Source: Warburgia ugandensis (lineage: Eukaryota > Streptophyta > Magnoliopsida > Canellales > Canellaceae). Taken from it: DNA of 64,000 nt. A model generated the notes under the pieces. The model was given only the letters and a program-made list of their open reading frames with translations. It searched no databases and was not told the DNA's origin. Made by a program: the position numbers and the translations under genes. Below are positions 26,281-37,886 of the stretch, in pieces. Each line of letters starts with the position of its first letter. The stretch's first letter is position 1. Location of the stretch: NCBI GenBank assembly GCA_035236585.1, contig CP141133.1:45153729-45217728 (forward strand). The letters run 5' to 3'.

Positions 26281-27639
26281 AGATTTGAAAATAGGAGTAA
26301 CCTAGTTACTCTCCAAAGTTCCATGGGCTAGATAGTGAGAGTCCTTATTTATAAGGAATTCGATAAAGTATATACCACATAGAATACACAAAACATCACC
26401 TGAGGCATAGTGTGGTTTAAAAATTTTCCTTATCATTGGAAGAAAAAGCTAAAATATGGTTTAATGCACTGCTAGTAAGTTCCATAAGGACCTATCATGA
26501 AATGAATTCTTGAAAAGTTTTTCCCTACATAGAAAAAAAATACACTTTGCCAAAAGATAATGAACTTCACCTAGAAGGATAAAGAGTCATTCTACTAATG
26601 CTGGAAAAGGTTTAAAGACTTATTAATCATGCCAACATCATAGCTATGAACCATGGCACATCATTAGGTTTTTCTAGAAGAGCCTTAAATCTAATATGGG
26701 CAAGTTCGTATAGATGATGTGCAATGACAACTTTCTAGATCAACAACCAGAAGAGGGGAAGAAGTATATAGAATGGTTTGTTGAGAGTGCACAAAACTAG
26801 AATGACTCAAAAAGAGTTGAACATCTAGATAAGTCCAAACCCATCACCCATACTAGGGAACGTATGTATGCCATGTTTAAAAGAGATGATGTGAATGCAA
26901 AAATTGCATCCCTAGCCCAAAAAGTAGAGGCCATCAAAATGGGAACCATCACGTCCAAAAAAATCAAAAAGGTGTCTAGCATCTATGAAAGTACCACATA
27001 TCTTACTCCAAAATGACCCAACATTTTGGCATTCCAAGAGGTACCTCATGACTAGGCCAATGCCCAGAATGTGTATAAAAGACCTTTCTCCCCATATTTT
27101 GAGACTTGTAATCCCAACCAAAGAAAGCATAAAATTTTCATTTGGAAAAATGGATAATTGCTAATGTATCACAACTCATCTCATACTTGCCTTACTAGCA
27201 AAATCAAGGATACCTTACTTTGGCCCCATACCAACAGTAACAAACTTAAGGACCTTATGCTCCTGGCCCTTACACGCCCCCACCCAAATGGCTCGTAGAG
27301 TATAATATACATCAACTTTTCCAAAACCAAGAGAGGAAAGCTTCTTAATTAGAAATCCAATCAAAACATGCCATACAATCCATGAATGAAATGAACAATA
27401 TGATGAGTCAAATGATGCAAACTATGGAAAAAGGAAAATTTTCAACTCAACCATGAGCAAACCCTAAGGGTTTGCATGTGATAGACAATAATGCATCTAA
27501 CACATCTTCAAGCTCTACAATGGAATAGATTAATGCTACTACCATTAGAAGTGGTAAAAGAATTGACAAAGATGACCATAAAAGACTAATCAAGTAGAAA
27601 GACTCATTAAAAATAAAGAAAGATTTAAAGAGAGGGATC

Positions 27640-28340
27640 CACTCCACCTATTGAATCATATCTAATCCTTGCTCCATTCCCACGATGGTTGTGCCAAGTC
27701 ACAAAGAGTACCACCAATGATGAGATTATAGAGATATTCAAGCAAGTCAAGATCAACATACTTATCTTACATGCATAAAACAAATCCCATCATATGCCAA
27801 AATTCTAAAGGATCTATGCACATTTAAGAGGAAATGAATGAGCAAAAGATGCACTTGTGACCAAGTAAGTTAAATTTTTTGGCACCATACACCCCAAAAA
27901 TACAACGATCTATATTGTACCACTCTCACCTGTATCATCAGCAACCACAAGATGAACCAAGCGCTATTAGATTTAGGATCCAATGTCAATCTATTTCCAT
28001 TTACAATTTATATTCAACTAGGATGAGAAGAACTCAAGCTAACATTCACTATATTCTAGTTAGTTAATAGATTAGTGGTAATATTGGGGGGCTTAATAGA
28101 AGATGTACTAGTCCAACTAGAATAATTCTTTTTCCCGATAGATTTTTTACTCTCAGGGACACAACTAGTGCTGAATGAGTAGAAGGAAATCCCTATCATC
28201 CTTCAGTGTCATGAAGCTTTCATTTGGCAACATGACACTAAAATTGAACATATTTGATAGCTATAAGCAACTAGGTGTCTTTGATGACTTGTACTGTGTC
28301 AACATGATAAATTCAGCTGTTTAATATCATTTCATAATCT
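27640..28340 (+). pseudogene. Element III protease pseudogene
   Basis: The active-site block ALLDLGSNVNLFPFTIYIQL is readable at 27962-28021, with the catalytic D-L-G-S intact. It is preceded by a decayed pre-protease linker and followed by GLIEDVLVQLE (about 28090-28125), which matches the G-x-x-E-D-V-L-V-Q-V block of this retropepsin class. It lies between gag and RT in the usual Ty3/gypsy order. Frames shift several times. Confidence 0.75.
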
Positions 28341-28345
28341 TTTCC

Positions 28346-29970
28346 TTGCTGAACCCACTTGAGGTATGTTTGGTACACTTCAATGAGTTTAATGAGTATG
28401 CATTATTAAAGAAACTTAATGCTCTCCTAGCTTCTGTGCCCACTATGGACACAGAAAGATGGAAACCTTATTATGAGGAACTTCCCACTAAGGGAGTCCA
28501 CTCCCATTCTATCCTCTGTTCCTCTAAATTGGAAACATCTCAAGAGGAACAATTGCTCAAAACCCTCAAGGAACATAAAGGTGTAAAAGAATATACCCTA
28601 GCAAACATTAAAGGTATTAGCCCCGTGATACACACCCATCGAATCTACTTATAGAATATTGCTAAACTATGTTGTTAGTTCCAGAGGAGGTTAAATCCTA
28701 ATATGAAGGATGTGGTTTGAGTGGAAGTCCTTAAGATGCTTGATGTGGATATCATTTACCCTATAAGTGATACCAAATGAGTGAGTCCTACACAAGTAGT
28801 ACCTAAGAAATCTGGTGTGATAGTAGTAATACAATGCTCAAAATGAACTCATACTCATAAGGGTTACTACTAGTTAGCGTATGTACATAGATTACAAAAA
28901 ATTAAATGCTATCATTAGGAAGGATCACTTACCATTACCATTTGTGGACTAGATGTTAGAACAAGTAGTCAATCATCAGTTCTATTATTTTCTAAATGTT
29001 TACTTAGGTTATAACCAACAGAGATAGCACCAAATGACTAGTAAAAGGCAACCCTCACATGTCCTTTTGGAACTTTTGCTTACAAAAGAATGTCATTTAG
29101 ATTATATAATGCTCCTGCCACATTTAGTGCTTCATGTTAACCATTTTCAGTGATATGGTAGAGAGAATCTTAGAGGTTTTTATGGATGACTTTTCTATAT
29201 TTAGGGATTCATTTGAAATATGTCTTAATAACCTAAGAAGTCTTGAGTTGATGTGAAGAAAAGAACTTGGTGCTTAATTGGTAGAAGTGTCATTTCATGG
29301 TTCTTAAGGGAATTGTCTTTGGCCACAGTGTCCTCTAGTGGAATAGAGGTAGATAGAGATATAGTTGACCTAATTGCCAATCTACCCATCCCCAAATCGA
29401 TTAAGGACATTCCCTCATTCCTAGGTCATGCAAGGTTCCATGGGAGGTTTATTAAAGATTTTAGTGCAATATCCATATCTTTGTGTCACCTCCTCATAAA
29501 AGACGCTCCTTTTGAGTGGACAGACAACTATCAGGAAGCTTTTACAAAGTTAAAAAGATAAGTTGATCTTTGTACCTATCTTGAAGGCACCTGATTGGAG
29601 CCTACCCTTTGAAATCATGTGTGATGTGAGTGATTACGTTGTTGGAGTGGTACTAGGAAAAAAAGCCATATGTCACCTACTATGCAAGTAAGATCCTCTG
29701 TAGCACTTAGATGAACTATTCCACTATGGAGAAAGAACTCCTGGTAGTTGTCTTCACTTTGGAAAGTTCAAGTCTTATTTGGTTAGTTCTAAGATAGTCA
29801 TAATCATTGATCACTCATCCCTTAAGTACCTGCTATCCAAGAAGGATGCTAAGACTAGACTATTAGATGGATTCTCCTACTCCAAGAGTTTGACATTGAG
29901 ATAAAACATAAAAAGGGAATAGGAAAGTCATAGCTGACCACTTGTCTCACCTAGTCATTATAGAGCCAAT
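28346..29970 (+). pseudogene. Element III reverse transcriptase-RNase H pseudogene
   Basis: An open piece (28346-28654) holds the connector with EEQLLKTLKEHKG and NIKGISPVIHTHRI. RT follows: RLNPNMKDVV (about 28690), VVPKKSGV (28798-28821), RKDHLPLPFVD (28917), CPFGTFAYKRMSFRLYNAPATF (29056-29120), and the catalytic FMDDFS (29179-29196, with both aspartates kept). Next are FLGHARFHGRFIKDFS (29422-29465), the RNase H junction with ADWSLPFEIMCD-like sequence (29590), SSLKYLLSKKDAK and VIADHLSHL (near 29930). It would copy element RNA into DNA. Internal stops and frameshifts make it inactive. Confidence 0.92.
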
Positions 29971-30169
29971 GGAAGAATTTCCAATTATAAACACTTTCCT
30001 TGATAAGCAACTCTTTTTTGTCTCCATTCTCCTTGGTTTGTTGATATAGTAAATTATCTAGTGACAGGGAAAATAGCAGCGCATTGGAACAAATTAGATA
30101 AGTAGAAATTATTTTCTCATATTAAGCACTATTTTAAGAGGATCCATGCCTATTTAAGTACTGCCCAGA

Positions 30170-30829
30170 TCAAATAATTTGGAGAGGTGTATCAAACCTA
30201 AAGCAAATTAGTGTTAACTCCTTCTGCCATTCAGAAGCATTTGGTAAACATTTTTCTACATAGAAAACTACTACAAACATTTTGCAGTGTGGTTTCTATT
30301 GGCCATCATTGTTTAAAGGCACATGCATTCTATAAATTGTGTAAGCGATGTCAAAAGTTTGGAGGAATAATAAGGAGGAATATGATGCCTCTCAACCCTA
30401 TCCTTGTCATCAAGTTTTTTAATTATTATGAAATTGATTTCATAAGTCCATTCCCACCTTCTTATGGCTACCTTTATATCTTATTGGTTGTAGATTATGT
30501 GTCCTAAAGGATTAATGCTATCCCCTGTAGAAATAATGACCTTAAAATAGTTGTTAAAATTTTAAAGGAAAACATTTTCTCTAGATTTGGGATGCCTTGA
30601 GCCATTATAAGTGATAACAATATCCACTTTTACATTAAGGCCTTTACAACACTCATAAAAATTATAACATCACATATAAAGTTGCAATACTGTATCACCC
30701 ACAACCAAGTGGACAAGTCAAAGTATCTAATCAGGCCATAAACTAAATCTTACAAAAGACTTAATCCCAATCATACTCATTGGGCTCTTAGATTATCAGA
30801 AGCACTTTAGGCTTACAAGACTACACATT
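30170..30829 (+). pseudogene. Element III integrase pseudogene, N-terminal and core part
   Basis: The zinc-finger half is seen as HAFYKLCKRCQKFGGI (about 30320-30370). The catalytic core begins with EIDFISPFPPSYGYLYILLVVDYVS (30430-30504, first D present) and ISDNNIHF (about 30607-30630, second D present). In the third catalytic block HPQPSGQVKVSN the usual glutamate of Q-V-E-V is lysine (AAA at 30720-30722). An alpha solo LTR interrupts the gene at 30830, just after AYKTTH. Confidence 0.9.
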
Positions 30830-33546
30830 TGTGATGACCCGGGTTTTCCCATGCATTTTTAAATGCAATATCTAATTCCTAAGGTGGGATGCATCCCTAT
30901 TTGAAAACCATTTTATAAAAACTATGCAATGCAGCGAAAAATCTTTTCATTTAAACTCATTTTGAAAACCCCGAGTGTCATTTGTTTTCACAACAACCAA
31001 AGTAGTTTTTGAAAATTTTGAAAATCATAAATGTCTTCCCAGGTCTATCCAGTCACAGCTCACAGCCCAATTGTAAATAAATACAAATACATATCCAAAG
31101 GGTAGAGTGTTTACTTACATGTATAATTGTCTCCTTTTGATTTACTTGCTCATAGCACTAACATTTCCTGAGGCGTCTTCTACGCGTGAGTGGAACTGTC
31201 CTGAAAAATGATATATATTTGGGTGAGTATACACTATACTCAGTAGGAGTCTATCACTACTAGTTTTACAATGCATGTTATGTTTAAAAGCATATGCTCT
31301 TTAAAACATGTGCATGTTTGAACACTCATATTCAATATCAATATTAAAAACCATTGTCGAATTGGAATACTGACGACTTAAAGAATCGCATAATCTAAGT
31401 CGAAAGTATCATATATATCATAAACATAATGATATGCATAAGATGCTCAACTGAATCCAACTCATGGATATATGGTATGGTCGACCATCCTCATGTCATG
31501 CCATATGCAATGCAAGTAAATCCTCAAAAACATAAGGACCACTATGCTCACGACCTCCTCGCCGTGTGGTCCCTGGTACCTGGGGACACTCGGTCATAGC
31601 CTCCACGGGGCATATGACACCTCGACCCAGTGCCGTGACACCAGTGGTAGCCCCCTGTACCACATGCAGTCGACGTAGGGACATGCCTTTTTTTTGGCGT
31701 GGTACCCTTCCACCTAATAGTGGTAGAGGCTGGGAGGCCACCCCAGACCTCTCGGCATAGCGCCCATGAGCTTACTAGCCCAAATCATATACGATCAATC
31801 AAGCAAAAACCTCTTTTTCAAAACCTGTCCTCTTTGGGTCCCTCACAATAGCCTGGCCCTCACAACTGCCTACCCAGCATCTTTTGGGCACTCTAGCGTC
31901 TTTTGGAAACCCTTAAGGACATGCAATTTTTTCAAAACTCAATTACCACAAATCATACAATTTACGCAATCATTTGCAAAACATGTCTATGCATAATGTA
32001 TTTATCATATGCATGCTGAATTCATTTATAAAATTAAGTCATGCTAAACAAGTCATATAACTTATAACTTAAAACATGCAATCTCAAAGCAATCGTGGGT
32101 TCTTTTTAAAAGTCTAGTAGCGATAGAGCACCTACCTCAAAGTTTCCTAGAGTCGCGTCCTTCATTACTCAACCTGACCCTGGTCTCATTTATAAAATCC
32201 TGGATATGAATGGATAATAAGGAGTCCTTATCAATTTCGATCTATTTAGAAATTAGATCGCTAGATCTGCCTTTTAGGGTCCATGGGTCCTTGCCTAATT
32301 CAGTGTCAGGCTAGTTCCTATTATATGGATCTACTTTTCAATGGTTAGACTCTATAAATGGTCATATGATCCTAATTTTATAGTCTTATTAGGTCCGCAC
32401 ATCATGGTTTCCAAGACGTGTGCGCTCCCTAGTCAAACCAGGACCTATGCCTGCACGTCGTGCGTGCCCAAAGGCCATGCCAGGGGCTGTGTTCGCATGC
32501 ACACATGCATGCCCAAGCGACAGGCTATGACGAGCGTCCTGGATGGCATCGCGCAGATGCGTCTCTGGCACAGGGGCAGTGCACCTCAGCTCCTGGGCGC
32601 TCGTGTGTCTCGGTCGAGCCAGGACCCATGCCCCACGTCACACGCACACCCGAAGGCTACACTAGGGATCATGTACACACTGTTGCACACCTGGAACCCG
32701 TCCTAGGGACCCTGTCCCAAGCGCACGTGAAGCATGGCGTCCCTAGGACGCCTTGTTCACACAGAGCTGGATGGAACTGGCCGGGAAACGCCAGATTCTG
32801 CATGGATCTAGCCTGGAAGAAGGAAAAACCAGAGAGAGAGGGGGAGAAAACCTACCTGGGTAGCCCCAACACGGTGCCCTCTTCCGATGGTGCATTTCCC
32901 TCTATGCCTGCCGGAAACCCCTGTTGTCTGGAACCCACGAAGAAGGGGGAAAGCTCCAACTTTCGTTGAGGCTAGAGGAAGGAGAGGGGAGGTGAAGAGA
33001 TGGGAGTGGCCAGCCTATAGGGACGACTCGGGCTTGGCCAGAATGTGTAGGGAAAACCGTTGTGGGGGTTTTTTGATTTTTGTCGGAAACCCCAACCTCA
33101 AATAGTTAGAAAAATCTCAATTCGAATAGGAGGGAATAAGGGCTTTTTATAGCCTTGCTATGGAGGTGCTGCCAATGGCGGTGCCGCCATTGGCAGTGGT
33201 GGAAACCTTTGGAAACTGGGGTTTCTGAAGAAATTGAGAGGAAGAAGAAGACGGGGTGTTGTTATCAAAATGGCCCCCTGCATTTTCTGTCTTTTTCGTT
33301 TTTAATTTAAATTACAGAAATGCCCCTAATCTTTAAACGACCGTAACTTCTTCACACGAACTTCGTTTTCGGTGTTCTTTGAGGCGTTGGATTCCATTTT
33401 TCGAGTAGAATCTAATGGTACTATTCTTACAAATTATTTTATTTACTATTTTAAATAAAGTAAAACATTTAACATAGTTCATTTCCTATGGAATGTCCAA
33501 TTTATTTTTGTTAAATAGCGTAAATTGCTCGGGGCATTACAACATT
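30825..33546 (-). mobile_element. Solo alpha LTR (copy C) with perfect target duplication
   Basis: The LTR occupies 30830-33541 (2,712 bases). On the minus strand it runs from TGTAATGCCCCGAGCAATTT to GGGTCATCACA. The 5-bp target duplication ACATT is perfect at 30825-30829 and 33542-33546. It interrupts element III integrase, whose reading resumes immediately after. It has no PBS or internal region, so it is a solo LTR formed by recombination. It is roughly 93% identical by eye to copy E over the first 250 bases. The GC-rich block 32390-33060 gives several overlapping open frames on both strands that are not genes. Confidence 0.95.
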
Positions 33547-34030
33547 GAACCCCAATTGGTATGTCTCCATATTGTATCATCTATGGTAAAGCTTACCATT
33601 TGCCAGCCGAATTGGAACATAAAGCCTACTGGGCAATCAAAACCTTTAATTACAACATGGATAAAGCAGGTTCACACAGAAAACTCTTAATCAATGAGTT
33701 GGAGGAGATCAAGCAAGAAGCATAAGAGTAATAAGATATACAAAGAGAAGATGAAAGTCTTTCATGAGAATAATATCCTTAGGAAATCCTTTGCTCCAAC
33801 CTAGAAGGTTCTTCATTACAATTCTAAGATTTTGCTCTTTCTAGGGAAGATTAGATCTCAATGGATGGGTCCATATATAGTAAAAAAAGTCTTTCCATAT
33901 GGGACCATCAAGATTGAGGATGCTACGACTAGCCACACTTTTAAAGTGAATGGTAAATGTTTAAAGCCTTTCATAGAATATGAGAATCTAGAAGTTGAGT
34001 TCACAACTTTGGATGATCTTGTTTATTAGG
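33542..34030 (+). pseudogene. Element III integrase pseudogene, C-terminal part
   Basis: Continues the integrase interrupted at 30829: IGMSPYCIIYGKAYHLPAEL, then EHKAYWAIKTFNYNMDKAG, then LINELEEIK (33555-33715). The C-terminal domain follows as FLGKIRSQWMGPYIVKKVFPYGTIKIEDA (33835-33925) and FKVNGKCLKPFIEYE. The first codons give TTH-stop-TPIGMS across the insertion site. This region ends pol. Confidence 0.92.
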
Positions 34031-34107
34031 ACTAAGTGGATCTAGTCCCTTTGTACCATTTTAGAAATCATTTTTCATTATTTTCTTCATCACCCATATT
34101 CATTTTT

Positions 34108-34160
34108 GGTCCTATACTTCCAACACTGAGGACAATGTTTCTTTCAGGTTGGGGGGTGTA
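34108..34160 (+). mobile_element. Element III pol-end signature
   Basis: Contains GAGGACAATGTTTCTTTCAG and GGTTGGGGGGTGTAG. Equivalent signatures lie at 7570-7620 and 17995-18040 on the minus strand in elements I and II. This identifies the position at which those elements rejoin after losing RT to integrase. Confidence 0.7.
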
Positions 34161-35848
34161 GAATTCAAGCAAGCTCTATCTTTTATAGTTGATTTCCTAA
34201 AAAAAAAAAAATTTGAAAACATTTTAAATTTTCTTTGAGTCCTTAGGTCAATTCCTATAGTATGATGAGAAATGGATTTTTTAAAGTGTAATCTACCCAA
34301 ATTTAGCTTATTAATGGAATTGCATGTGATTAGTTCATTATTTTACTCATTTTCTAAAGTATTCCAAGAAAGTTAAGTCTCAGATCACATTGATGCACAC
34401 AGTTGCCTATACATAGTCCAAATTTATAAGTAGTCATAACTTAGAGGTTCTAAAAAAATTCAATGAAGACTTATAACCTAAGTGAGTATTGGAGCCATCT
34501 AATTCTCTTAAGGGGTTATAAATGTGTTCCAAACTTTTCTTTGATGTACCAACAACTTAAATTTTGCTAACTACTTGAACTATTAGAATATTATCTTTAA
34601 AATTTGGGAAGTTCATTGAATTTGATAGGTTAAATGAAACCTAGGAAATGATTTAGGCCATCTTCGTTATAAACCTAGAGGCATAAAACCTACTTAGAAA
34701 TACTTTTACCACTAGTTAGTCATTTTGATCCTTATATATGTCTTTTCTTTTGTTACCCAAATCAAGTTTACCCATATTACCCCAGATAATATGTTCACTA
34801 CCCACTCTTCTAAAATAAGTTAGAGAGTATTGGAGAAATATTTTTAAGTTACAATAGAAAGGGCAGCCTCAGTACATGAAGCTCTTGCATATGCGGGGTT
34901 TGAGGAAGGGGTGGACCACAAGGGTCAATAGTATGCAGCCTTACCTTGCATTTTACAAGTGGTTGTTTCCATGCCTTGAACCCATGACCTCAAGGTCATA
35001 CAACCAAAATGCTACCATTGTGGTAAGGCTCCCCTTCATTTTTAAGTTACAATACTAGAAAGAAAGAAAAAAAGTGAATATGAAGAAAGATCTCTTCCAA
35101 AGTGCTAAAAAGAATGAAAAAGTATGAAAGAAAAACAAATGAAGAATTCAAAAAAGTACAAAGGAAAATTGTTAATTAGTTAGTGGACCTCTACTTATTT
35201 TGAAGATAGAGAACCCTTTATATCCCTTTATTTTATACCTTGTCCCCAGCCAATGTTTTATCTTAATGTAAGAACTATTAATTCTAGGATAAATATAGTC
35301 TTAATGAGGATATGAATGGATAGGATTTAAAGAGTATTACGTCTACATATTCAAAGTTAATGACATCCTTTCTAAAAGGATCAAACTAAATTCCTTATTA
35401 ACTCACATTCCTTCATGAGCATATGGGAGATAAATTTATTTTTATTGACTCTACACACATATTTAAAAGAGGGATATGATTTTAACTCTTTGTCTAAGAT
35501 TTTTTATTTCCTGGCATACGTCATAAGTGATAATTGATGTCAAAACATACTTTGGAAAGGAGTTCAAAAGTTATAGTCTACTTAGAGATAAAGATTATTG
35601 TATATATAGATTGTACACATATATACTTTGAGATCTGAGCTTAATTGGAATGTATTTAGCATATGAGTAGGATTTGAATTTTGTATTCAATTTTATTAGT
35701 ATGCTAAAGTTGATAGATTTATTGATGAAAATTCTCTTAGGCAAAAGTGGAAGTTGATTTGAAAATGACTTATGGAATTTTGTAAGTACCTATGAAAGTG
35801 ACAATTGATTCTTTTGCATGTTTTGCTCAGGAATAGCAAAATACTAGT
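34161..35848 (+). mobile_element. Element III 3' untranslated region
   Basis: About 1.7 kb non-coding spacer between pol and the 3' LTR, interrupted by an Au-type SINE. No other feature is recognised. Confidence 0.65.
34840..35054 (-). mobile_element. Au-type SINE with 17-bp target duplication
   Basis: The SINE body is 34857-35037 on the minus strand. It begins GAAGGGGAGCCTTACCACAATGG and ends GGCTGCCCTTTC, which I recognise as the plant Au SINE pattern. RNA polymerase III promoter elements are visible: an A-box-like TTACCACAATGG (35015-35026) and a B-box-like GGTTCAAGGCA (34972-34982). The perfect direct repeat ATTTTTAAGTTACAATA flanks it at 34840-34856 and 35038-35054, as expected for LINE-assisted insertion. 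The open frame at 34876-35058 is an artefact. Confidence 0.9.
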
Positions 35849-35849
35849 T

Positions 35850-35857
35850 GGAGGGGG
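35850..35857 (+). promoter_or_regulatory. Element III polypurine tract
   Basis: GGAGGGGG immediately before the 3' LTR start at 35858. It primes plus-strand DNA synthesis in LTR retrotransposons. Confidence 0.75.
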
Positions 35858-37886
35858 TGTTTGAGTGTTAATTTTAGCTAAAAAACCCTCAAAATAGCAT
35901 CTTACCAATTAATTTTACATTATTCGATTAAATGTGCATAATTGACATAATTAATCATTTAACTATTGTTTGGCAAAATTAAATGGCTACATGATCATCA
36001 AAGCTGATAAGATGGATTAATCATGGTTAAGTTGACTCTAATTGAATTTTATGTGTTAGTCATCAATCATAGTGGGCTTGGATGACTTGAATCAAATTAA
36101 TTGGGACCAAATCATCCTCATGGATCAAAAGGCTACATGGGTCTCATAATGCAAGATGGAACGAGGAGATGGCTAATAGGAATAAAGTGCACATGGATAG
36201 AAGGATGGTAAGGGAATAAGAAAGAAAATCACATGGATAATGTTTTTAAGGTGATTTAGAGAAAGAGTAATAGAAACAAAGGGAGCTTCTTTTAACCTAA
36301 TACGGGGAGGATATATAAGATCTTAGGAGAGGTGATTCTCTAGGAGGATTTCTTGGGCTAAAGGTGATGCAACTTAGAAGGGGGAAGACGCATTTAGAAG
36401 TGGGACTTGGGGAGGATCTCTCTCATTCCTATTTGAGGGAGTGTTTTCATGTGAAAAGGAAAGAGGTTTGAAAGTGAGATATCTAGGAGGAAGCTTTAAA
36501 AGCAAAAAAAAAAATTGAAGAAGAGAAAAATAGAAGGAAAAAGACCAATCTTATGCCTCCTTAACCTTGAAAAAAAACCTTGCCATGATCACTCGCTGGT
36601 GTCATTCTCTTAGTTTCATTCTCTCCTTCTCCCCCTTTGGCCGGCTCAAACAAACTCCTCCACCCACCGCCATCTACCCTATTTTCCTTCTATTTCCAAT
36701 CGGTTTCCCCTTGTTTTAGTATCATGTTTGTTTCCCTATGCTGTCATTTTTTCTTCTATATTTCAATCATCTTCTTCTCACTTTCATTATTGTATTTTCC
36801 CCTTCTGTCATCAAACATTTTCCCCTTCACTCTTTTTGTCCATTCCACATTCCCCATTTCGATTATCATCATTCATTCTTCTAGCCTTTCTTCCACATCA
36901 TTTTCATCACTATTATCCACTCTAACTGAAGTCCATTTTAGCTTCTTTTTAGCACAATTTCCCCTGTTTTTCATCACTGTGTTTCTCCTGTTTTACTTTC
37001 CTTTTTAACCTCCATTTCTCTTTATGTTTTTCCCTAATTTTTGTCCTTTTTACAATCTTTCTTCATTTCAATCCAACCCCCTTTAGTACACCAAAAATTT
37101 CCCTTCTCCTCTTCTTTTTCAATCTTCTTCAAATAGATCCCTATGTAAAGAATTCTTCTTTCGATTAGGATTTTAAAGAAAAGTAAAAAAATTCCATTTC
37201 ACCTAGAGTTCTCATTTTTAGATTCCTATTATATCCCAGTTTTGTCCTTTTCACAATAAATCCTCGAACTTTGCACTTCTAGTCCCTGTTCTCCAATCCA
37301 TTTGCTTATAGCTTAATCAAATAAATGGTTTAGCTTTAACCAAAGCACCACTTTAATTACAACTTCATCTCCTTCCCAATCTCAAGGCCATCATTAGATC
37401 TTCATGTAATTCAAATCCTAGATGACCCATTAGCTCTAATCTTGCATCTTGAGTTCATTCAGTCTATCATAGCCATCCAATTCATAGTTTAATCCATCAA
37501 TCTAGATCGTCATTTTTTTGGAAAGTTTCCATAACATAACCATCGAATCAATGATCAGAGACTCAATGACTACTCGGTGCAGGTTGATGTATTTGGATGT
37601 GATCTGATATAGAGAATTTTGTTGTGTGACATAGCCATTGAGCTAGGGAAGGAAATTTAGTTTTAATTTAGTTTAATTCATTTTCATTTATATTCAGAAT
37701 TGCGTACTTTTCAGTTAAGTAATAAATCTGAGCCTTTTAGGGTATTGTTATTTACTTGCTTTAATTTCTATTATTTTAGTATTTTACATTTTATTTACAC
37801 TATTACTTTCCAAGTTGGATCCTCATATGACCAACCTATACTTGCCCACACTATACTACAATATCCCATGCACTTGCAAAAGCACA
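35858..37886 (+). mobile_element. Element III 3' LTR
   Basis: A 2.03-kb LTR from TGTTTGAGTGTTAATTTTAG to GCAAAAGCACA. The exact start could be the next TG a few bases on. Its last 1.15 kb is collinear with 21240-22395. The pyrimidine-rich stretch 36600-37100 gives open frames that are not genes. It ends precisely where the minus-strand pol of element IV starts, so element III inserted into element IV. Confidence 0.85.

Larger units (their letters stand above)
25641..27900 (+). pseudogene. Element III gag pseudogene (OTA Ty3/gypsy)
   Basis: The translation shows an N-terminal proline-rich stretch (EEPPPQMDDEYQPPPRR near 25735-25785) and a PHERTIKDYL block near 25880. The LINE insertion follows at 25927. 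The capsid domain resumes after it: FEN...LVTLQSSMG near 26290-26330, then FPT-KKNTL-QKIMNFT and WKRFKDLL near 26540-26615. Further on are a DVNAKIASLAQKVEAIKMG block (26888-26944) and a Q-rich tail. It encoded the capsid-type structural protein. Stops occur throughout. The histidine-rich open frame at 25882-26079 is only the (CAT)n tract read out of frame. Confidence 0.82.

Noticed and set aside
32341..33105. Longer overlapping open frames on both strands in GC-rich DNA (also 56033-56868 and 62183-62911)
   Set aside because: They recur in three alpha LTR copies, lie wholly within the LTR, and are due to high GC and few stop codons. No protein motif was recognised.
36600..37010. Phenylalanine/serine-rich open frame suggesting a membrane protein
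   Set aside because: It is a pyrimidine-rich stretch of the element III 3' LTR. The matching region of the 5' LTR (21250-21580) has a different, interrupted frame.
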